Assembly (NCBI GenBank): GCA_024405335.1
Contig: JAKSOX010000022.1
Location: 1-16,664 of the forward strand
Direction: 5' to 3'
From: Kiritimatiellia bacterium
GTDB taxonomy: Bacteria > Verrucomicrobiota > Kiritimatiellia > RFP12 > UBA1067
DNA: 16,664 nt
This document shows positions 1 to 6,265 of the stretch, in pieces. Position 1 is the stretch's first letter. Each line of letters begins with the position of its first letter. Position numbers and translations under genes: made by a program. Below the pieces are notes generated by a model. That model worked only from the letters and a program-made list of their open reading frames with translations. It was not told where the DNA came from and made no database searches.

Positions 1-39
1 CGGGGCGTGTTCCGATTTCGCGCCAAGACGAGCAATGGC

Positions 40-69
40 ATGAAACTTTCGCCGAAAACGTGGTATACT
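40..69 (+). promoter_or_regulatory. Extended -10 promoter upstream of the M20 amidohydrolase gene
   Basis: TATACT at 64-69 is preceded by TGG (61-63), giving the TGn extended -10 form. A weak -35 candidate, ATGAAA at 40-45 (4 of 6 matches to TTGACA), lies 18 bp upstream. Transcription would start near 76, leaving a leader of about 13 nt before the ATG at 89. An AAAGGG ribosome-binding candidate sits at 77-82. This is a motif match by eye, not a mapped start. Confidence 0.55.
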
Positions 70-88
70 TTCGCGCAAAGGGCAAAAC

Positions 89-1252
89 ATGGACTACGAC
101 AAAGACGCTTTCCTGGAATACGCGGACGAAATCGCGCCGCGCCTGACCGAAATCCGCCGCGATCTGCATCGGCATCCCGAACTGGGGTTCGAAGAGTTCC
201 GCACCACGGCGCGCATCAAGGAGGAGCTCGCGAAGCTGCCAGGCGTAGAAGTGAAGCCCATCGCCATGAAAACGGGCGTGATGGCGGAATTGAAAGGCAG
301 CCGTCCCGGGGCCGGCACGATCGCGCTCCGTTGCGACATCGACGCGCTGCCCATCTGCGAGGAAAAACCGGCCGACCACGCCTACAAATCGGAGGTGCCC
401 GGCAAGATGCACGCGTGCGGACACGACGGCCACGTGGCGACGAACCTCGGCGCGGCGATGATGCTGGCGAAGTTCCGTCCCGAAAAGAACGTGCGCTTCC
501 TTTTCCAGCCCGCCGAGGAAACTACGCCCGACGGCGCGCCCGAGTTTCTCGCGTGCGGCGTGTTGGACGGCGTGGACGAAGCGTGGGGGTTTCACCTGAA
601 CGCCACCAGCGACTTCGGCAACGTCGGCTGGTACGACGGCACCGTGATGGCCGGCGGCACGCGGTTCGAGATTTTCGTGAAGGGCAAGAGCGTGCACGGC
701 AGCTATCCCGAAGAAGCCGTGAACCCGGCCGTGATCCTGAGCCGCGTCGCCGTTCAGATCGACGGACTCAAGAGCATGGTCCGCGCGACGCGTCCGTATT
801 CGCTCACCTTGCTCAAGCTGCAGGCCGGCGACCAAACCGTCGCCACGCCGCACGAGGGGCTGCTCGCCGGCCGCATCGGCTTCCACGAGAAGGCGGTCGA
901 CGCGCTGCTGCGCGGGAAGATCAAGGCCATGGCGGAATCCACCGCCGAAATCTTCGGCGGCAAAGCCGAGGTGAAATTCACGGATCTCCTGCCGCTCACC
1001 TACAACGACCCGCGTTTGGGCGACCGCGCGCGCGCCTCGGGCCGCAAGTTCGGGTTTCCGCTGGAGCAGATATTCCCGTCCATGGGGTCGGACGACTTCG
1101 GCTACTACGGCCGGGAAATCCCCACCTACTACCTGACGTTCGGCATCCGCAAGGGCGCGGACTTCCCGATCGCGCACACGCCGGCGTTCGATTTCGACGA
1201 GGCCATTCTGCCGCGCGCGGCGGCGGTCTTCGCGTCTCTCGCCTTGGATTGA
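89..1252 (+). CDS. M20D-family amidohydrolase (N-acyl amino acid / hippurate hydrolase-like)
   Basis: This 387-residue protein has the length and motifs of M20D metallo-amidohydrolases, a cytoplasmic family that removes acyl groups from N-acylated amino acids or related amides. The expected di-metal ligands are visible: C110 and H112 in HACGHDGH, E144 in FQPAEE, H169 in FHLN and H363 in AHTP. The N-terminal RRDLHRHPELGFEE stretch (about residues 23-36) is also characteristic. The dimerisation-domain histidine motif reads VHGSYP where many relatives have HAAxP. The start is the ATG at 89, after AAAGGG and an extended -10 promoter. There is no signal peptide. The next gene, a sugar porter, starts 10 nt after the stop, so the two are probably co-transcribed. 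The family is secure; the substrate cannot be read from sequence. Confidence 0.93.
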   Translation: MDYDKDAFLEYADEIAPRLTEIRRDLHRHPELGFEEFRTTARIKEELAKLPGVEVKPIAMKTGVMAELKGSRPGAGTIALRCDIDALPICEEKPADHAYKSEVPGKMHACGHDGHVATNLGAAMMLAKFRPEKNVRFLFQPAEETTPDGAPEFLACGVLDGVDEAWGFHLNATSDFGNVGWYDGTVMAGGTRFEIFVKGKSVHGSYPEEAVNPAVILSRVAVQIDGLKSMVRATRPYSLTLLKLQAGDQTVATPHEGLLAGRIGFHEKAVDALLRGKIKAMAESTAEIFGGKAEVKFTDLLPLTYNDPRLGDRARASGRKFGFPLEQIFPSMGSDDFGYYGREIPTYYLTFGIRKGADFPIAHTPAFDFDEAILPRAAAVFASLALD

Positions 1253-1262
1253 GGATGCCGCC

Positions 1263-2663
1263 ATGCCCGACGCCGCACCCGGAAAATCGCGTCTTCGCTC
1301 GCAATGGTTTCTGCTGTTCATGTCCGGTCTCGCGGGCGTGCTCTACGGCGTCGCGAGCGGGAATCTGCTGTCGGTCGCGATGCCGTATCTCGAACGGACG
1401 GTTTCGTTCGACGTCACGCTGTTCGGCGTCGCCTGGGACGCCGCGAAGCTGATGGGCACGCTGGTTTCGGCCTGTTCGCTCGCCGCGTTGTTTTCGGGGT
1501 TCGCCGCGGGGCCGTTGGCGGAGTGGATCGGCCGCCGGGTCATTTTGACTGGATCCGCGCTGATCTACGTCGCCGCCACCGGCGTCGTCGCCCTCTGCTG
1601 CAACAACTACTGGATACTGTTCGCGGGCTTGTGCCTGCAGGGGATCGCCATGGGGTTCGTCGGCACGGTCGCGCCGCTCTACCTCGCGGAATCCCTGCCG
1701 CCGGAACACCGCGGAAAGGGAACGGGGCTGTTCCAGCTGTTCCTGATCGGCGGCATCGTGCTGTCGGGCCTGATCGGGCTGCTCGTGACCTACCTGTACG
1801 GCGCCGGCGACGACGGCGGCACCACGGCCGCAGCCAAGACGTTCGCCTGGCAGGCCATCTTCTGGATCGGCGCCGTTCCCTGCGTCATTCTCTTCTTCGG
1901 ATCCCTGAAAATGCCCGAATCGCCTGAATGGCTCAAAATGCGGCGTGTGGCGCAAAGCGCCGCCGCGGACGGGAACGCCGCCGCGCCGTTGGAACCGCTG
2001 ACGCTCCGCGCGCTGCTGACGCGCCGGTACGCGTTCCCGTTCGCCGTGGTGTTCCTGATCCTGTCGTGCAACAAGCTCTGCGGGCTGCCGTGCATCCTCT
2101 GCTATTCGGTGAAGCTTTTCAATTTGAGCGGCCTCGCGAAAGAATACGCGAACTGGGCCGACGTCGCGTTCAAGACGGTGATGTTCGCGATGACGCTGCT
2201 CGCCTGCGCGCTGGTGGACGTGAAAGGACGCAAGTTCCTGCTGAAACTCGGCACGGGCACGATCTTCTTTTCGACGGTGCTGATCAGCGCGGCGTTTTTC
2301 GCCATCGAGCGCGGCGTCCTGCCGGCTGGCGGGCTCACCGGTTCGCTCGTCGCGGCGGGGGTGGTGGTGTTCATCGCTGGGTATTCGGTGGGGCCGGGCG
2401 TGTGCGTCTGGCTGGTGATGACGGAACTCCTGCCGACGCGCATCCGGGCCGTGGGCATGGGCGTCGTGCTGTTCGTGAACCACTTCGTTTCGATGGGCAT
2501 GCAGTGGGCGTTCCTGCCCGCTGGCGAGTCGTTCGGCTACGGCGGCGTTTGGGCGTTCTGCGCCGTTTCCGCGGTCCTGTACTGGCTTGTTTCCGCCTTC
2601 GGAATGCCGGAAACGAAAGGCAAGTCCTTCGAAGAAATCGAGGCCTGGTATTGCCGGAAATGA
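1263..2663 (+). CDS. MFS sugar-porter family transporter
   Basis: This 466-residue polytopic membrane protein belongs to the major facilitator superfamily, most likely the sugar-porter branch (sugar or polyol with H+). Diagnostic motifs are GPLAEWIGRR after TM2, YLAESLPPEHRGKG after TM4, MPESPEWL at the start of the central loop, VDVKGRK in the second half, LLPTRIRAVGMG and the C-terminal PETKGKSFEEIE. Hydrophobic segments fit about 12 helices with a cytoplasmic loop near residues 220-255. TGAGGA at 1250-1255, overlapping the previous stop, can serve as ribosome-binding site. The stop TGA (2661-2663) overlaps the ATG of a 12-codon ORF leading to the hydroxyacid dehydrogenase. The substrate is unknown; its neighbours suggest a sugar or sugar acid. 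Confidence 0.93.
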   Translation: MPDAAPGKSRLRSQWFLLFMSGLAGVLYGVASGNLLSVAMPYLERTVSFDVTLFGVAWDAAKLMGTLVSACSLAALFSGFAAGPLAEWIGRRVILTGSALIYVAATGVVALCCNNYWILFAGLCLQGIAMGFVGTVAPLYLAESLPPEHRGKGTGLFQLFLIGGIVLSGLIGLLVTYLYGAGDDGGTTAAAKTFAWQAIFWIGAVPCVILFFGSLKMPESPEWLKMRRVAQSAAADGNAAAPLEPLTLRALLTRRYAFPFAVVFLILSCNKLCGLPCILCYSVKLFNLSGLAKEYANWADVAFKTVMFAMTLLACALVDVKGRKFLLKLGTGTIFFSTVLISAAFFAIERGVLPAGGLTGSLVAAGVVVFIAGYSVGPGVCVWLVMTELLPTRIRAVGMGVVLFVNHFVSMGMQWAFLPAGESFGYGGVWAFCAVSAVLYWLVSAFGMPETKGKSFEEIEAWYCRK

Positions 2664-2698
2664 ACGCGCAAGACCAACGGAAAGGAAATCGCAGATGA
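2660..2698 (+). other. 12-codon ORF bridging transporter and dehydrogenase genes
   Basis: An ATG at 2660 overlaps the transporter stop as ATGA. It opens a frame encoding MNAQDQRKGNRR, whose TGA (2696-2698) overlaps the dehydrogenase ATG (2695-2697), again as ATGA. It covers the whole gap and includes the downstream ribosome-binding site AAAGGAAA (2681-2688). It could carry terminating ribosomes into the next start (translational coupling), or be chance. A functional peptide is not implied. Confidence 0.25.
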
Positions 2699-3609
2699 AG
2701 AAAGTCGTATTGGTGACGAGCGGCGAGGAGCGGTTGCCCGCGGGCACGGCCGAGGCGATCCGGAAATTCGCGGATTTCCGCGCGGCGCGTTGCGAGACGC
2801 CGGCCGACCTGCTGGCGACGTTTCCCGACGCCGAAGTGTGCTGGATGTTCGGTCCGAACACGTGCCTCAAGCCGGAAGCGCTCGAAAAGATGCCCGGCGT
2901 GAAGGCGCTCCTGAGGTCCGGGTCCGGACTCGACGCGCTGCCCTGCGATTGGGCGAAGGCGCACGGCGTGGGCGTGTACAACACGCCCGAATCCATCGCC
3001 GAATGCGTGGCCGAGCACGCAGTGGCGTTGCTTCTTTCCTACGCCCGCCAGATTCCGCAGTACAACGCGCGGGCCAAGGCGGGCTACGAATGGGGCAAGG
3101 TCGAAGGCATGGACTGGCACGTGTCCCGCCGCACGCTCGGCCTCGTGGGCTACGGCAACATCGCGCGGCGCGTGGAGAAGATGATGTCCGGGTTCGACGT
3201 GGAGGTGATCCACCACGATCCGTTCGCGCCGGGTTCGCTGCCGCTCGAGGAAGTGCTCAGGCGTTCGGACTTCGTGAGCGTGCATTGCCCGCTCACGCCG
3301 GAAACGAAGGGCCTCGTCAACGCGGAACGCCTCGCGCTCATGAAGAAGAACGCGCTGCTGGTGAACACGTCGCGCGGACCCGTGGTGGACGAAGAGGCGC
3401 TGGCGGACGCGCTCGACGCCGGCACGATCGGCGGCGCCGCGATCGACGTGATGTGCGACGAGCCGCCGTCCCCGGACAACCGCCTGCTGCGCCATCCGAA
3501 GTGCGTGGTGACGCCGCACGTGGCGGCGTTTTCCTGCGACTTCGAAAAGAACTTCTTCGCCGCGTCCGTGGCGAAGCTCGAGAAAATCTGCGCGCAGTTG
3601 GAAGGGTGA
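2695..3609 (+). CDS. D-isomer-specific 2-hydroxyacid dehydrogenase family protein
   Basis: This 304-residue cytoplasmic oxidoreductase belongs to the NAD(P)-dependent D-2-hydroxyacid dehydrogenase family (phosphoglycerate, glyoxylate/hydroxypyruvate and related enzymes), which interconverts 2-oxoacids and D-2-hydroxyacids. The catalytic triad is present: R227 in NTSRGPVVDEEAL, E256 in CDEPP and H275 in TPHVAAFS. The nucleotide-binding loop is GYGNIARR from G152, so the last glycine of the usual GxGxxG is alanine. There is no C-terminal ACT domain, so it is not a long-type serine-biosynthetic SerA. The start at 2695 is chosen because AAAGGAAA lies just upstream; an in-frame ATG at 2587 would lie inside the transporter gene. 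It is the last gene of the first unit, followed by hairpins and a new promoter. The substrate is unknown. Confidence 0.9.
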   Translation: MKKVVLVTSGEERLPAGTAEAIRKFADFRAARCETPADLLATFPDAEVCWMFGPNTCLKPEALEKMPGVKALLRSGSGLDALPCDWAKAHGVGVYNTPESIAECVAEHAVALLLSYARQIPQYNARAKAGYEWGKVEGMDWHVSRRTLGLVGYGNIARRVEKMMSGFDVEVIHHDPFAPGSLPLEEVLRRSDFVSVHCPLTPETKGLVNAERLALMKKNALLVNTSRGPVVDEEALADALDAGTIGGAAIDVMCDEPPSPDNRLLRHPKCVVTPHVAAFSCDFEKNFFAASVAKLEKICAQLEG

Positions 3610-3613
3610 TTGG

Positions 3614-3670
3614 GCGGATGCCCGGCATTGCGTCCGCATGGAGTGCGCGCCCGCGGCGATTCTGCCGCGG
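3614..3670 (+). terminator. Two adjacent hairpins after the dehydrogenase gene (possible terminator)
   Basis: Hairpin 1 pairs 3614-3620 with 3631-3637 (7 bp including one G-U, 10-nt loop), starting 4 nt after the stop. Hairpin 2 pairs CCGCGGC (3651-3657) perfectly with GCCGCGG (3664-3670) around a 6-nt loop. Neither is followed directly by a T tract; the T run at 3704-3710 is too far away and belongs to the next promoter. They could stabilise the mRNA 3' end or aid termination, but this is not a classic intrinsic terminator. Confidence 0.4.
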
Positions 3671-3688
3671 AGGTCGGCGGAAATTCGT

Positions 3689-3718
3689 TTGCGCGACGTG
3701 GCGTTTTTTTGCTATAAT
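3689..3718 (+). promoter_or_regulatory. Extended -10 promoter upstream of glycogen phosphorylase
   Basis: A perfect TATAAT (3713-3718) is preceded by TGC (3710-3712), giving the extended TGnTATAAT form. A weak -35, TTGCGC at 3689-3694, lies 18 bp upstream. A T tract (3704-3710) fills the spacer. The predicted start is near 3725, leaving a leader of about 33 nt that is T/A/C-rich with only a weak AGAG (3747-3750) before the ATG at 3758. It begins the second transcription unit of the window. Confidence 0.7.
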
Positions 3719-3757
3719 CCGCGTGTTTTTTTGTTACAACAACAGTAGAGTTTTTCA

Positions 3758-6220
3758 ATGAACCAGACAAATGCAGAGGCCGGACGCGTCGAAATGAGCG
3801 TTGCCGGGCTCAAAGAGGATTTCGCGCACCATCTTCGCTACACGTTGGCGAAGGACAAGAACACGGCCACGCCGCGCGACCGCTACACGGCGTTCGCGTA
3901 CGCCATCCGCGACCGCATCACCGAGCGTTGGATGAAGACGCAGGCGGAGTACCACAAGCAGAACTCGAAATACGTCTACTACCTGTCGCTGGAGTTCCTG
4001 ATCGGCCGGCTGCTCGGCAACAACGTGATCAACTTGAAGGCCGACCGCATGTGCAACGCCGCGTTGCGCGCTTTCGGCATCGACTGGAACACGTTGCGCG
4101 ATTTCGAGACGGACGCCGGCCTCGGCAACGGCGGCCTCGGGCGTTTGGCGGCGTGCTACCTCGACTCCATGTCCACGCTCGACCTCGCCGCGATGGGCTA
4201 CGGCATCCGCTACGACTACGGCATTTTCCGGCAGACGATCAAAGACGGCCAGCAGGTCGAAGAACCGGACGCCTGGCTCCAAAACGGCTATCCGTGGGAA
4301 ATCCAGCGCCCCGAGTACGCGCAGACGGTGAAGTTCGGCGGTCACGTGGAGTGCGTCACCAAGGCCGACGGTTCGCTCGGCTGGAAGTGGGTCGGCGCGC
4401 GCGAAGTGCAGGGCATTCCGTACGATCTGCCGATCGTGGGCTACAAGAACGCCGTGAACACGCTCCGGCTGTGGAGCGCCCGCGCTACGGACGAATTCGA
4501 CCTCGTGGACTTCAACCAGGGCTCCTATCTGGAGGCCGTGGAGTCCAAGGTGAGGGCCGAAAACCTCACGAAGGTGCTGTATCCGAACGACAACACGATG
4601 GCAGGCAAGGAGTTGCGCCTCAAGCAGCAGTATTTCTTCGTGTGCTGCTCGTTGAACGACATCCTGCGCCGCTTCCGCGCCAGCAACAGCGATTGGAAGA
4701 CGTTGCCGGACAAGGCGTTCATCCACCTGAACGAAACGCATCCCGCGCTGGTGATTCCCGAGTTGATGCGCGTTTTGATCGACGACGAGAACCTTTCCTG
4801 GGACGATGCGTGGGACGTCACGCGCCGCGCCACGGGCTACACCAACCACACGATTCTGCCGGAAGCACTGGAGAAGTGGCCGGTGCCGATGATGGAGCGC
4901 CTGCTGCCGCGGCATTTGCAGATCATCTACGAAATCAACCGGCGTTTCCTCACGGAAATGTCCGCCAGGTTCCCCGGGGATCCCGAGCGCATCGCGCGCA
5001 TGTCCCTCATCCAGGAGGGCGGCGAACGCTACGTGCGCATGGCGAATCTGGCGATCGTGTCCTCCTCCAGCGTGAACGGCGTGGCGAAGCTGCATTCCGA
5101 GATTCTCAAGAACTCGCTGTTCCGCGATTTCCACGACGTGTGGCCCGAGCGGTTCCACAACGTCACGAACGGCATCACGCCGCGCCGTTGGCTGCTGAAG
5201 GCGAACCCGATGCTTTCGCTGCTCGTCAACGAGACGATCGGCGACGGATGGATCACGCGGCTCGACGAGCTCGCCTTGCTGGAAAAACACGCGAACGACC
5301 CGGAATTCCTCGAGGCGATGGGCAAGATCAAGCGCTCCAACAAGTGCCAGCTGTCCGGCTGGGTCAAGAAGGAGCTCGGCGTCGCGCTCGATCCGACGGC
5401 GCTTTTCGACGTCCAGGTGAAGCGCCTCCACGAATACAAGCGCCAGCTGATGGCGGTGTTGTACGTGATCATGAAATACAACCGCCTCGTGAACGACTCG
5501 TCCTACGATCCCGTTCCGCGCGTGGTGCTTTTCGCGGCGAAATCCGCGCCCGGCTACTGGATGGCGAAGCTCATCATCCGGTTGATCCACGACGTGGCGG
5601 CGGTGGTGAACGCCGATCCGCGCGCACGCGGAAAACTCACGGTGGCTTTTTTGCCGGACTACCGCGTTTCGCTCGCCGAAAAGATCATGCCGGCCGCCGA
5701 ACTTTCCGAGCAGATTTCGCTGGCGGGCATGGAAGCGTCCGGCACGGGGAACATGAAGTTCATGATGAACGGCGCGCTCACGATCGGCACGTACGACGGC
5801 GCGAACGTCGAAATCCACGAGAAGGTGGGCGACGAAAACATGTTCCTCTTCGGCATGCGCACGGAAGACGTGGCGCGGCTTCGTCCCACGTACAATTCGC
5901 GCGAACTGGTCGAGAAGGATCCCGAAATCGCCGCCGCGCTCGACAGCATCCGCAAGGGCGTGTTTTCGTCGGGCGACGCGGGCCGTTACGAGCCGATTCT
6001 GCGTTCGCTTCTGGACTACAACGACTACTACATGCTGCTGGCCGACCTGAGAAGCTACGCGGAGGCGCAAGACCGCGTGGACGCCACCTATCTCCAGCCG
6101 GAGAAGTGGAACCGCATGTCGCTCGTGAACGTCGCGCGTTCCGGCTTCTTCTCGTCCGACCGCGCGGTGGCCGAGTACGCGCGCAACATCTGGCACGTGT
6201 CGCCGGTGATGTTCGGATGA
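3758..6220 (+). CDS. glgP: Glycogen/starch (alpha-glucan) phosphorylase
   Basis: This 820-residue enzyme is a PLP-dependent glycosyltransferase family 35 phosphorylase. It releases glucose-1-phosphate from alpha-1,4-glucan ends in the cytoplasm. Signatures include YYLSLEFLIGR near residue 70, ETDAGLGNGGLGRLAAC near 110, NGVAKLHSE, FHNVTNGITPRRW and the PLP-site EASGTGNMKF with Schiff-base K667. Length matches classical bacterial GlgP/MalP (about 800-815), so it is full length. The start follows an extended -10 promoter and a leader with a weak ribosome-binding site. The gene contains no TTA, CTA or TCA codon. Its TGA overlaps the ATG of an 11-codon ORF before the bamA-like gene; other glycogen genes are not adjacent here. 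GlgP versus maltodextrin-preferring MalP cannot be separated from sequence alone. Confidence 0.97.
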   Translation: MNQTNAEAGRVEMSVAGLKEDFAHHLRYTLAKDKNTATPRDRYTAFAYAIRDRITERWMKTQAEYHKQNSKYVYYLSLEFLIGRLLGNNVINLKADRMCNAALRAFGIDWNTLRDFETDAGLGNGGLGRLAACYLDSMSTLDLAAMGYGIRYDYGIFRQTIKDGQQVEEPDAWLQNGYPWEIQRPEYAQTVKFGGHVECVTKADGSLGWKWVGAREVQGIPYDLPIVGYKNAVNTLRLWSARATDEFDLVDFNQGSYLEAVESKVRAENLTKVLYPNDNTMAGKELRLKQQYFFVCCSLNDILRRFRASNSDWKTLPDKAFIHLNETHPALVIPELMRVLIDDENLSWDDAWDVTRRATGYTNHTILPEALEKWPVPMMERLLPRHLQIIYEINRRFLTEMSARFPGDPERIARMSLIQEGGERYVRMANLAIVSSSSVNGVAKLHSEILKNSLFRDFHDVWPERFHNVTNGITPRRWLLKANPMLSLLVNETIGDGWITRLDELALLEKHANDPEFLEAMGKIKRSNKCQLSGWVKKELGVALDPTALFDVQVKRLHEYKRQLMAVLYVIMKYNRLVNDSSYDPVPRVVLFAAKSAPGYWMAKLIIRLIHDVAAVVNADPRARGKLTVAFLPDYRVSLAEKIMPAAELSEQISLAGMEASGTGNMKFMMNGALTIGTYDGANVEIHEKVGDENMFLFGMRTEDVARLRPTYNSRELVEKDPEIAAALDSIRKGVFSSGDAGRYEPILRSLLDYNDYYMLLADLRSYAEAQDRVDATYLQPEKWNRMSLVNVARSGFFSSDRAVAEYARNIWHVSPVMFG

Positions 6221-6252
6221 AACGGATTCGTTTGAAATCGGGAAAACGCTGA
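6217..6252 (+). other. 11-codon basic ORF between glgP and the bamA-like gene
   Basis: The ATG at 6217 overlaps the glgP stop (ATGA) and opens MKRIRLKSGKR, ending at the TGA 6250-6252. Five or six of its 11 residues are basic. Its stop touches the very strong ribosome-binding site AAAAGGAGGT (6252-6261) that serves the ATG at 6266. It may pass ribosomes toward the next start or be accidental. It resembles the bridging ORF at 2660-2698. Confidence 0.22.
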
Positions 6253-6261
6253 AAAGGAGGT
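6252..6261 (+). promoter_or_regulatory. Strong Shine-Dalgarno for the bamA-like gene
   Basis: AAAAGGAGGT is close to a full anti-SD complement and lies 4 nt before the ATG at 6266, which fixes the start. It is the strongest ribosome-binding site noticed in the window. It contrasts with the weak site before glgP and suggests high or independent initiation of the outer-membrane protein. Confidence 0.8.
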
Positions 6262-6265
6262 TCGC

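Noticed and set aside
7..1452. A 481-codon + strand frame over the amidohydrolase
   Set aside because: It is arginine-rich and overlaps the M20 gene, whose metal ligands are all in the other frame. It has no recognisable domain.
996..2996. A 666-codon minus-strand frame over the amidohydrolase, transporter and dehydrogenase genes
   Set aside because: It crosses three real genes, is biased to R, H, E and Q, has no motif, and has no ribosome-binding site or promoter. It is a GC-bias shadow.
3704..3710. T7 tract as the U-run of an intrinsic terminator for the dehydrogenase gene
   Set aside because: It is more than 30 nt from the nearest good stem and lies in the spacer of the extended -10 promoter.
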